DNA from: JACZST01 sp036985755
GTDB taxonomy: Bacteria > Actinomycetota > Acidimicrobiia > Spongiisociales > UBA5794
Assembly: GCA_036985755.1 (NCBI GenBank)
Contig: BTQG01000030.1
Location: 1-24,039, forward strand
Direction of reading: 5' to 3'
Length of the DNA: 24,039 nt
Shown here: positions 14,840 through 21,838 of the stretch, piece by piece
How positions within the stretch are numbered: the stretch's first letter is position 1
How the letters are laid out: each line of letters begins with the position of its first letter
The notes under the pieces: model-generated
Database searches by the model: none
Told to the model about the DNA's origin: nothing
What the model saw: the letters and a program-made list of their open reading frames with translations, nothing else
Made by a program: the position numbers and the translations under genes

Positions 14840-16675
14840 CTACCTGAGCAGCATCGACTCCGGGGGAAGGGGGAACTCGACGGTCCGCCCGAGCCCGGGG
14901 GCCACGACCAGGAAACCCTGGCCACGTGCATGGAGCCGCCGGGCGATAAACTGGGCGCGGATCTGGTTCTGCCCGGAGGTTCCTGCGTACTCCACTTGAG
15001 CGAACGGCGTGAAGAACACCCCCTCGAGGGTCAGCTCGGCCTGACCGGCCCACAGGTGTGTCGTCGCCGAATCGCCCCATAACGCCAGGTCATCGAAGTC
15101 GCCCTGGTCGGGGGCCACCCAGGTGAGCGAGCCCGCACCCCCTGCCATCTCTACATGGGCGTTCTTGGTGGCGTACAGCATGGTGTTGTTCATGATCAGC
15201 TCCGCATCTCCGGCCTTTGTGAACGTACCGGAACGGAGGAATACCCACGTCTCGGGGCCGACGGCGGCGAAAAAGACAGGGGTGGCGTTGATGGCCAACG
15301 TCGCGCTCGATTGGAGGTTCACGGCTCCCTCGAACACAATATTGCCGCCCTGGAACACGACGGTTCGTTTGTTGTCGAATGCTGCGCAGTCCACATACCA
15401 GTTTCCCTGGGGAACGAGAATGGTCGTGCCCGGTGGGCCCTGAACGGTGCAGGGATACCCGGCAGCCGTCCACGACTGGAACCCGGCGGGCAATCCGGTC
15501 TCACCAACGGCCTGGATGAGGTCGTCGATATACGGAGCCGCCGGCTCGGCGCACCCACGGATGTCCTGGTCGTTCGCCACCGTCAGCGCCGAGGTGGCCC
15601 ACGAAATGGACGGTGCCGCCGTTGCATAGTCCGGTTTGCAGTTGTACCTGTGATCGATGGGCGCCCTGGTCAGCCGCGCGTTGAGGGCGGTCGGCTCCGG
15701 ATTCGGCGGGTTGCCGCCGCCGAACGTGCAAGCGGGGAAGTTGCAGCCGGGTGTCCCAGGGGCGAGTGTCTTGATCGTTCCGCAACCCTCGCCGGCGGTG
15801 AGGCCGCCGACCAGGTGGGTACCGACCTGGTTGCTGCACCCCTCGGGGCCATCGGCGCGGAGCACCGCATTCGACCCGTCGATGTCGATGACGCCGTCGC
15901 TGCCGGCACAGCCGTCGCTGCCGTCCGAGTCGGAAGCTGCCACTCCGGTCAGCAATCCGGGCTGGAGACCGTTGGCGGAGTTACCGTCTACATCCCCGCT
16001 GTAGACGGCATCGACACGGATACCCCCGTTTCCCGAGCTGCGGATCGTCTGACATCCGGTGCGATCCAGCACGAGCAGATTGATCGGCACCAACCCACCC
16101 GAGGTCAGCGTCGACTTGGCAACGGTGTGGACGTTGGCATCGAGCGTCTTGACCCCGGCAAGCCTGGAGAAGGTCGCCGGCAGCTGAGACGCAATGGCGA
16201 CGGCGAACCGGTCGCATTGGTCGCCGTCCGCTGATGATGCCGGTTGCGAGAGGGCGCCGCGGATCTCAGACCGCATGAAGGTGCTGGTATCAGCGACCGG
16301 GTACGACACGGTCACCGTGAACCGGCCCTCGGTGGTGGATTCGATCACCTCTGTGGTGTCTGGGGCACAGAACACAGGAAACGCGTTGCAGTTGATCCCG
16401 GCGAGCGTGTCCACTCCGCGGGCGTTGGCGATCACATACGTCTTCGCCGTCTGGCACGCCTCACGCCCGTTGCCGGTTTCGGCCACCGTGATGGCAGCGG
16501 CCGCTGCCGCCGCATCGCTGATCGACTGCTGGTTGGCTCGATACCCCCATACGCCACCGAGATCGAGGACGAGACCGGAAATCAGAAGCAGGGCCATCAT
16601 GAGGAGCGCAACGATGACGAGCACCGAACCGGATTCGTCGTCTGTGGACCTCCGCAGCCGGTCGCTGAGCGTCAC
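14840..16675 (-). CDS. TadG-like protein with beta-helix-like ectodomain
   Basis: 611 residues. The start is GTG at 16675, overlapping the TadE stop as GTGA, which implies coupled translation. N-terminal anchor SGSVLVIVALLMMALLLISGLVLDLGG (about 15-41) followed by the TadG-type RANQQSISDAAAAAAA. The long ectodomain is rich in Gly, Asn and Cys. Its last 200 residues (VVFQGGNIVFEGAVNLQ, TMLYATKNAHVEM, GVFFTPFAQVEYAG) look like stacked beta strands, as in pilus proteins of the PilX/DUF7305 type. It does not share the ectodomain of paralogues A, D, E and F. It forms a two-gene operon with the TadE upstream and probably acts as its partner at the pilus base or tip. Confidence 0.85.
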   Translation of the reverse strand: MTLSDRLRRSTDDESGSVLVIVALLMMALLLISGLVLDLGGVWGYRANQQSISDAAAAAAAITVAETGNGREACQTAKTYVIANARGVDTLAGINCNAFPVFCAPDTTEVIESTTEGRFTVTVSYPVADTSTFMRSEIRGALSQPASSADGDQCDRFAVAIASQLPATFSRLAGVKTLDANVHTVAKSTLTSGGLVPINLLVLDRTGCQTIRSSGNGGIRVDAVYSGDVDGNSANGLQPGLLTGVAASDSDGSDGCAGSDGVIDIDGSNAVLRADGPEGCSNQVGTHLVGGLTAGEGCGTIKTLAPGTPGCNFPACTFGGGNPPNPEPTALNARLTRAPIDHRYNCKPDYATAAPSISWATSALTVANDQDIRGCAEPAAPYIDDLIQAVGETGLPAGFQSWTAAGYPCTVQGPPGTTILVPQGNWYVDCAAFDNKRTVVFQGGNIVFEGAVNLQSSATLAINATPVFFAAVGPETWVFLRSGTFTKAGDAELIMNNTMLYATKNAHVEMAGGAGSLTWVAPDQGDFDDLALWGDSATTHLWAGQAELTLEGVFFTPFAQVEYAGTSGQNQIRAQFIARRLHARGQGFLVVAPGLGRTVEFPLPPESMLLR

Positions 16676-17253
16676 GGGTCGAGCCGCTCGAACCGGTTGG
16701 TTGCTTCGCCGGTCAAGGTCGGTGTTATCGAAAACACGATCGCCTCGATCCAGCCTTCACGCTGCAGCTGCACCTGGACGACGGTGTCTTCGACGGGCGC
16801 CGTGTTCGCAAAACACCAGTCCGACTGCTCGGTGGCCGTTTCGGTTGGCTGCGATCCGGTCACCCGGATCCTGGAGAAGTTGAAGGGATCGTTGCCTGAT
16901 CCCTGGGCGACGCAAACGACGCGGCTTGGCTCGGATGCGCTCATTGTGCCGGCTGCGGCGTCCTCGGCCACCCGTGCGACGTCTCGCAGCCACTGCTCCA
17001 TGGAGCCGGCATCGGCAACCGGATAGGTCGCACCGAATCGAGACGCTTCGCGTGTTGCACCTTCGATCGAGATGTTCTGGTGATAGGTGAGACCGAACGT
17101 CGTCGTTCCGAGCAGGATGACCATCAACAGAGAGGACACAACCGCCATCTCTACCACCGCAGAACCACGTTCGGAGTGCGAGCCTGGTGTGTCCCGGGTC
17201 GTGGACATCGGCCTGTTGCTGATCGGGCGTCGGCCTGAGCGAGTGAATTGCAT
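16672..17253 (-). CDS. tadE: TadE-like minor pilin, first copy
   Basis: 193 residues from the ATG at 17253 (MQFTRSGRRP), with GAGGA 5 bases upstream; the frame extends 21 codons further without support. A type IV-like processing site SERG|SAVVEMAVV has Gly30 before the cut and Glu at +5 (E35), followed by a hydrophobic helix to about 55 and the TadE hallmark GATREASRFGAT. TadE proteins are pseudopilins required for Tad pilus assembly. The first 12 residues resemble those of the unrelated TadG-like paralogue A (SGRRP). Driven by the promoter at 17321-17349; followed by an overlapping TadG-like gene. Confidence 0.9.
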   Translation of the reverse strand: MQFTRSGRRPISNRPMSTTRDTPGSHSERGSAVVEMAVVSSLLMVILLGTTTFGLTYHQNISIEGATREASRFGATYPVADAGSMEQWLRDVARVAEDAAAGTMSASEPSRVVCVAQGSGNDPFNFSRIRVTGSQPTETATEQSDWCFANTAPVEDTVVQVQLQREGWIEAIVFSITPTLTGEATNRFERLDP

Positions 17254-17320
17254 CGGGGTCCTCGGCGTTCGCTTTCGATGCCACACCCAGAGCTCTCGAC
17301 TGAGCCCCACGCCCACCCAG

Positions 17321-17349
17321 AGTATATGACTACTACTCTACGTAGTCAA
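17321..17349 (-). promoter_or_regulatory. Sigma-70-type promoter of tadE operon
   Basis: TTGACT (17349-17344), 17-base spacer, TATACT (17326-17321) on the - strand. It shares the spacer element and the downstream GGTGGGCGTGGGGCTCAG with the promoter at 14612-14640. Predicted leader about 60 bases. Confidence 0.8.
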
Positions 17350-17365
17350 GTTGTGTATCACGGAC

Positions 17366-17447
17366 CTAGTCACCGCACAGGCCACGAGAGTTCTGGGGCG
17401 GCAAACCCCCAAAAGGAGCGGGTTTCGGGCCCATTGGCGGTGACTAG
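17366..17447. promoter_or_regulatory. Operator pair CTAGTCACCGC...GCGGTGACTAG
   Basis: Perfect 11-base inverted repeat, CTAGTCACCGC (17366-17376) and GCGGTGACTAG (17437-17447), upstream of the tadE promoter. The 8-base cores are 72 bases apart, the same as in the pair at 14666-14745. Confidence 0.65.
17400..17426 (-). terminator. Possible terminator downstream of paralogue D
   Basis: On the - strand AAACCC-GCTCCTTTTGG-GGGTTT can form a 6-base stem within the gap between paralogue D and the tadE promoter. It lies between the two operator arms, so its role is uncertain. Confidence 0.3.
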
Positions 17448-17475
17448 TGCCTTGGCGCCACGCGGAGGATCTCAC

Positions 17476-17492
17476 TCGCCGAAGGCCGGCGA
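17476..17492 (-). terminator. GC hairpin after paralogue D
   Basis: TCGCCG (17476-17481), loop of 5, CGGCGA (17487-17492), 15 bases past the stop of paralogue D. It resembles the GC hairpin after paralogue A and also lacks a U-tract. Confidence 0.4.
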
Positions 17493-17507
17493 TGACTGGA
17501 GACTCGC

Positions 17508-19316
17508 CTACTCCACGATCCGGATCGGGCTGCCTTCGATGTACGCCGTCCACGTGGTGACGTCCCTGATGGCGGCGGAGCCGGTGTAGTTGTACTCCAC
17601 CCGGAACCAGCAGGCGTCGCCGCTACAGGCATAGGTCTCGGGCAGCGGGATGGTGAACTTGATGATCCGGTTGTCGTATTTGCTGCCTCCGCCGGAGATC
17701 TTCATGTCGAAGGAACAGGTCGAGCCGGTCTCATCTTCGTTGCCGTCGAGGTCCTGCTCGACCCAGCTGCAGGTGAGCGTGTCCCCGTTGCCGGCGATGA
17801 CTTCTACGGTATCGCTGCTGTTGGGGTCGCCGCCGAAGTCGCCGGCGTCCCAGAGCTCGACGATCAGATCCTTGCCCGCATACGTCTGCTCGATCTTGGC
17901 CAGGTAGAACTCGGTGCTGGCCCAGGCAACGTCGTTGGCGAAGATCGACATATCGGTGAGCGCCGAAATCGTGGGGTCGGCGCCGGTGGTGGCCCGCATC
18001 CGCAGCGAGTACTTGTTCAGGGCGTATGGGCAGCCGCCGGCGGCGTAATAGCCGGGGCAGCCGCTTGGCTCATCGTGGGCCACCATGACCCGCAGCGGGT
18101 AGACACCGGGTCCCCTGTCGAAGCTCGCTAGGCACCCTGGCTGTTTCTCCGCCGAGCTCGCCATGCTGTCCCACATTCCTGCGATGTAGGACGGCCCACC
18201 GGTGGATGAGGCGAGCACATCATCGAAGCTCTCCCAACCCTCGCTGTTGGGGTCCCAGCCGGCGAAGTAACCATCCCTGCCCCCGGAATTGTCGCCGCTG
18301 TCGTTGTAGGCAGAGTACTTGACCACACACAGCAATTCGTTGTCGTCGGTGTTGAGCGGCGTGGTGTCCGGCCCGTACAGCATGAAGTAGGTGGCGAAAT
18401 ACGGGGTGATATCGAGATCGGGTGGTCCAAAGCTCTCGTACCTTCCCCAGCTCGACGGGTCGGGCCAGAAGTCGCCCGTCCACCGGTCGGCCGTGGAAGG
18501 CGAGTAGTTGCCCTGGGCGAACAGCGGCCCGTCGAAAATGTCTACCGAGATCCCGCTGGTGCCGGGCTCGACCACCATGCCGTACAGATACCCACCAGAG
18601 GCGCTCTGCGTGCCGGGGTCGACGGTATCCCGGTAGTCGTCCTGGATGATGCAGTCGTTGCCGTCGACATCCTCGAGGCCGAAGCCGTAACCGTAATAGG
18701 TGCCATCGATGTAGGTCTTGTCCTTGCATGGCGATGCGTGACGGTCGCCCCAACTCGCCGGGCCATACGTTCCACTGATGCTGGCCCAGAATCCGGGATC
18801 CGATGGGTCGCCGGGCGCGTATTTCGAGAAGTCCCTGCCGAAGGTGCTCGACGGGCTCCCCATCAGCAGCGGCGGGGTGTACTGGGCCACCGCGGTGCGG
18901 GAGATGTCAACGGCAGCGAGCCCGAAGATCTTCATGAAGAACGTGTTCACCTGGTGGGTGATCGTGACCCGAAGCTCGGTTTCGTTGGCCACCACCAGGG
19001 GCAGGTCGCCGCTGTCGCTCACCGTGACCGTGGTACCGGGCAGCCCGTCGTCGTACCCGTTCTCCAATGCGGATGCGATCGCCTCGGTGTGCGCTTCGGG
19101 CTGTTTGTCCGGTTCGAAGACGACACCGGCAAGAGCGGCGGTGTCGGCGCCGTGCTGGATCTCGAGGCTTTGCCAGAACAGCCAGCCCAGATCGACCGCC
19201 ATCGCCGCCGCCCCCATCACCACGGCGAGAAAGATCGCCATCAGAACCAGGACTGCTCCTTGTTCCCTCGATCTCTCCATCGGAAGCGCCACCCCCGATA
19301 GCGGTTCGGTATCCAT
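17508..19316 (-). CDS. TadG-like surface protein, paralogue D
   Basis: 602 residues from the ATG at 19316 (MDTEPLSGVALP), 7 bases after the stop of paralogue E; an ATG at 19280 (MERSREQG) with GGGGGTGG upstream is an equally good choice. The open frame reaches further but only overlaps paralogue E. Anchor AVLVLMAIFLAVVMGAAAMAVDLGW (21-45), then EIQHGADTAALAG. The ectodomain matches E closely in the N-terminal third and at conserved blocks (GGYLYGMVV, FMLYGPDTTP, NELLCVVKYS, FDRGPGVYPLRVM, FYLAKIEQTYAGKDLI, CSGDACWFRVEY, TTWTAYIEGSPIRIVE). It has two extra Cys-containing insertions (around KDKTYIDGTYYGYGF and GCPGYYAAGGCPY) that make it the longest member. Probably co-transcribed after E. Confidence 0.88.
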   Translation of the reverse strand: MDTEPLSGVALPMERSREQGAVLVLMAIFLAVVMGAAAMAVDLGWLFWQSLEIQHGADTAALAGVVFEPDKQPEAHTEAIASALENGYDDGLPGTTVTVSDSGDLPLVVANETELRVTITHQVNTFFMKIFGLAAVDISRTAVAQYTPPLLMGSPSSTFGRDFSKYAPGDPSDPGFWASISGTYGPASWGDRHASPCKDKTYIDGTYYGYGFGLEDVDGNDCIIQDDYRDTVDPGTQSASGGYLYGMVVEPGTSGISVDIFDGPLFAQGNYSPSTADRWTGDFWPDPSSWGRYESFGPPDLDITPYFATYFMLYGPDTTPLNTDDNELLCVVKYSAYNDSGDNSGGRDGYFAGWDPNSEGWESFDDVLASSTGGPSYIAGMWDSMASSAEKQPGCLASFDRGPGVYPLRVMVAHDEPSGCPGYYAAGGCPYALNKYSLRMRATTGADPTISALTDMSIFANDVAWASTEFYLAKIEQTYAGKDLIVELWDAGDFGGDPNSSDTVEVIAGNGDTLTCSWVEQDLDGNEDETGSTCSFDMKISGGGSKYDNRIIKFTIPLPETYACSGDACWFRVEYNYTGSAAIRDVTTWTAYIEGSPIRIVE

Positions 19317-19323
19317 CGACCGG

Positions 19324-21027
19324 CTACTCGATGATCCGGATCGGGTTGCCCTCGATGTATGCCCTCCACGTGGTGACGTCTCTGAGGTTCCCGCCTCCGC
19401 TGTAGTCGTAGAACACCTTGAACCAGCAGCCGGCGCCGCTACAGGTGTAGCTGTCGGGCAGCGGGACGGTGAACACAAAGAAGTGGTTGTCCCCGGAGCC
19501 GGTGTCGATGTTCATCGAGCAGCCGTTGCCGCTGGCAACGAGGGCCCATTCGTTGTCCAGTTTCTCCCAGGTGCAGTTTGCCGGGGCGACCCCCGTCCCG
19601 TCCAGGATGTTGAGCGTATCGGTGGCGCCGGTATCGGAAGAATCACCGGCGTCGAAGATTTCCAGGATCAGCTTCTTGCCTGCGTACTTCTGCTCCACCT
19701 TGGCCAGGGCGAACTGGGTGCTGGCCCACTGCACGTCGTTGGCGAAGATCGACATGTCGGTGATCGCCGAGATCGTCGGTTGGGCTCCGGATATCGTCGA
19801 CACCCGCAGCGAGTACTTGTTGAGGGCGTAGGAATTGTTGTCGTCGTGCTCGACCATCACCCGCAGTGGATAGATGCCGGGCCCGCGGTCGAAGTTGGCG
19901 GCACAACCCGGCTGCTTCTCTGCCGAGGTGGCCATGCTGTCCCACATGGCGGCGATGTCGGCCTGCGGGACATCGCTGAACGACTGCCAGTCGTTGCCGT
20001 CCCACTCCCAGTTGGCGTAATAGGTATCCCGCCCGCCCTCGTCGTTGCCGGTGTCGGCATAGATGTCGTATCGCACCACGCACAGCAGTTCGTTGTCCTC
20101 GGTGTTGAGCGGGGTGACGTCGGGCCCGTACAACATGAACCAGGTGATGGTGTTCTGCGGGCCGAAGTTGGAGTAGAACCCGGTCGTCGAGTCCGGCCAG
20201 AAGTCGCCGGTCCACTCGTCGCTGTGGGCTGGTTTGCCGAACTTCTTTTGCGCAAAGATGGGGCCGTCGAAGATCTCCACCGAGAGGCCGGTGGATCCGC
20301 TGGGCACCGTGATCCCATACACGTACCCACCGGACGCCGTCGACAGGCCCCAGTTCGACGAGCGGCGGGCTTCCTCATCCTCGGTGCATGGTTGACCGTA
20401 TCCCGTCCCGTAGCTGTTGCCGGACACATAGTTGCTCTTGTCCTTGCACAGCGAGCTGTATCGGTCGCCCCAGCTCTTCGGCCCCCATGACCCGGAAACG
20501 CTGGCCCAGAATCCTGGATCTGCCGGGTCGCCGGGCGCGTACAGGGAGTAGTCCCTGCCGAAGGTGCTTCCCGGGCTCCCCATGAGCAGCGGCGGGGTGT
20601 ACTGGGCCACCGCGGTACGAGCGATGTCAACGTCGGTGAGCCCGAAAACCTTCATGAAAAACGTGTCGACCTGGTGGGTGATCGTGACCCGAAGCTCGTT
20701 CTCGTTGGCCACCACCAGAGGCAGGTCCCCGATGTCGCTCACCGTGACCGTTGTGGCGGGCAACCCGTCGTCGTACCCGTTCTCCAATGCGGATGCGATC
20801 GCCTCGGTGTGCGCTTCGGTCTGTTGGTCCGGTTCGAAGACGACACCGGCAAGAGCGGCGGAGTCGGCGCCGTGTTGGATCTCGATACTCTGCCAGAACA
20901 GCCAGCCCAGATCGACCGCCATCGCCGCCGCTCCCATCAACACGGCCAGAAAGATCGCCATCAAAACCAGGACCGCACCGCGCTCTCCCCGTTCGGCAAG
21001 GATCCGGCTACGGGGTGTATGCGTCAC
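19324..21027 (-). CDS. TadG-like surface protein, paralogue E
   Basis: 567 residues, GTG start at 21027 with GAGGGG 8 bases upstream and 12 bases after the TadE stop. Anchor AVLVLMAIFLAVLMGAAAMAVDLGW (18-42) and EIQHGADSAALAG, then the shared ectodomain: VVFEPDQQTEAHTEAIASAL, FFMKVFGLTDVDIARTAVAQY, LLMGSPGSTFGRDYS, GGYVYGITV, FMLYGPDVTP, NELLCVVRYD, FDRGPGIYPLRVM, ALAKVEQKYAGKKLILEIFDAGD, CSGAGCWFKVFY and terminal TTWRAYIEGNPIRIIE. Its 5' third is nearly identical in DNA to paralogue D, including a run of over 50 identical bases. It forms a tadE-tadG cassette with the gene upstream. Confidence 0.9.
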   Translation of the reverse strand: MTHTPRSRILAERGERGAVLVLMAIFLAVLMGAAAMAVDLGWLFWQSIEIQHGADSAALAGVVFEPDQQTEAHTEAIASALENGYDDGLPATTVTVSDIGDLPLVVANENELRVTITHQVDTFFMKVFGLTDVDIARTAVAQYTPPLLMGSPGSTFGRDYSLYAPGDPADPGFWASVSGSWGPKSWGDRYSSLCKDKSNYVSGNSYGTGYGQPCTEDEEARRSSNWGLSTASGGYVYGITVPSGSTGLSVEIFDGPIFAQKKFGKPAHSDEWTGDFWPDSTTGFYSNFGPQNTITWFMLYGPDVTPLNTEDNELLCVVRYDIYADTGNDEGGRDTYYANWEWDGNDWQSFSDVPQADIAAMWDSMATSAEKQPGCAANFDRGPGIYPLRVMVEHDDNNSYALNKYSLRVSTISGAQPTISAITDMSIFANDVQWASTQFALAKVEQKYAGKKLILEIFDAGDSSDTGATDTLNILDGTGVAPANCTWEKLDNEWALVASGNGCSMNIDTGSGDNHFFVFTVPLPDSYTCSGAGCWFKVFYDYSGGGNLRDVTTWRAYIEGNPIRIIE

Positions 21028-21039
21028 GGTCGTCGCCCC

Positions 21040-21639
21040 TCAACACGATGGAGGAGCGTTGCTGAACAGGTCGGGTTCCATTCTCCCCATCGATGTCTCG
21101 TGCCAGACTTGTTGCGAGAACCCGAGCACCCCGGTAACCCAGGTGTGGGTATATTCGACCTCGATACCGATGGTGTCCACTCCATCTGACGGGTCGAGGG
21201 AGATGTCGCGAGAACAGGGCGGATAGTCGTCGGGGGAGCCGTAGGTGACGGGATCCACGATCGCCGGGTCCGGACATGGATCCCAGTCGCAGGGTATTCC
21301 GTCGGCGTCCGGCACATAGCGGTCGTAGACGCCCTTGCTTCCATCGGCGTTGGCCTTGAAAATGTCGACGTAGACAACCCAGTCCACGCTGGCTGCCCCC
21401 ACCAGTCCTTTCTCGAACGCCTGCAGAATCTCGATGTCGGCGGTGGCGTCGTTGCCGAGCACGGTGGCGCGCCGGGTGGCCTGGTTGGCGGCATGGGCCA
21501 TGGTCAGTTTGTTCTTGAATGCCAGACCGAACTCCAGCATGCCGAAGACGAGCAGGATGAAGATGGGAACGACGATGGCCATCTCCACCATCACCGCGCC
21601 GCGGTCCCCGCCGTTCCTAGCCTTCGACAACACGCGCAT
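21040..21639 (-). CDS. tadE: TadE-like minor pilin, second copy
   Basis: 199 residues from the ATG at 21639 (MRVLSKARNGG), with GAAGGG 7 bases upstream; a TTG five codons earlier is less likely. Processing site GDRG|AVMVEMAIVVP with Glu at +5 (E19), hydrophobic helix to about 38 and the TadE signature HAANQATRRAT. The C-terminal part has four Cys (CDWDPC, PPCSRD and final PSC), likely disulfides outside the cell, and YTHTWVTGVLGF near the end. The same end is seen in the partial TadE at 23917-24039. It heads the cassette tadE, E, D. Confidence 0.92.
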   Translation of the reverse strand: MRVLSKARNGGDRGAVMVEMAIVVPIFILLVFGMLEFGLAFKNKLTMAHAANQATRRATVLGNDATADIEILQAFEKGLVGAASVDWVVYVDIFKANADGSKGVYDRYVPDADGIPCDWDPCPDPAIVDPVTYGSPDDYPPCSRDISLDPSDGVDTIGIEVEYTHTWVTGVLGFSQQVWHETSMGRMEPDLFSNAPPSC

Positions 21640-21756
21640 CGTCGCACCCTTCAACGGTGGCTACCCACCGTGGTCGTATAAACTGCTATCGGTGGTTGGG
21701 GGCCCGAACTTGAACACGCGTCACGGATTTTTTGGGCCGGCAGACCTAGGAAATGA

Positions 21757-21785
21757 GTCATCGGCCATCGGCCATCAGCCATCAG
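21757..21785. repeat. Heptamer words GGCCATC/AGCCATC
   Basis: GTCATCG GCCATCG GCCATCA GCCATCA G follow in direct register with a 7-base period. This is the clearest of the intergenic word repeats in the window. Confidence 0.6.
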
Positions 21786-21822
21786 TAGGAGCCGAATCGG
21801 GCGCGGCCGTCCTGTCCTACTG
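21783..21822 (-). terminator. Hairpin downstream of paralogue F
   Basis: CAGTAGGA (21783-21790) pairs with TCCTACTG (21815-21822), with an inner GCCG/CGGC helix, 17 bases beyond the stop of paralogue F. No U-tract. It is a likely transcript end for F. Confidence 0.45.
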
Positions 21823-21838
21823 GAGACCGAGGGCTTGA

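Larger units (their letters stand above)
21640..21838. other. Intergenic region between paralogue F and second tadE
   Basis: 199 bases with no visible gene. It holds heptamer words (21757-21785), a hairpin (21783-21822) and, on the - strand, GTTTATACGACC about 35-45 bases before the tadE start, a possible -10 without a matching -35. Confidence 0.5.

Noticed and set aside
19317..19478. A longer N-terminus for paralogue D
   Set aside because: The extra 54 residues overlap paralogue E in another frame and are Ser/Thr/Arg-rich with no similarity to other family members; the TadG anchor should lie near the N-terminus.
18778..20490. Long + strand open frame of about 570 codons opposite paralogues D and E
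   Set aside because: It is a mirror frame of high-GC coding DNA on the other strand. It has no ribosome-binding site, no recognisable domain, and is rich in Arg/Val/Gly/His as expected for an antisense frame. The same applies to long + strand frames at 5214-6128, 5935-7149, 8791-10053, 11515-12759 and 13239-14492.
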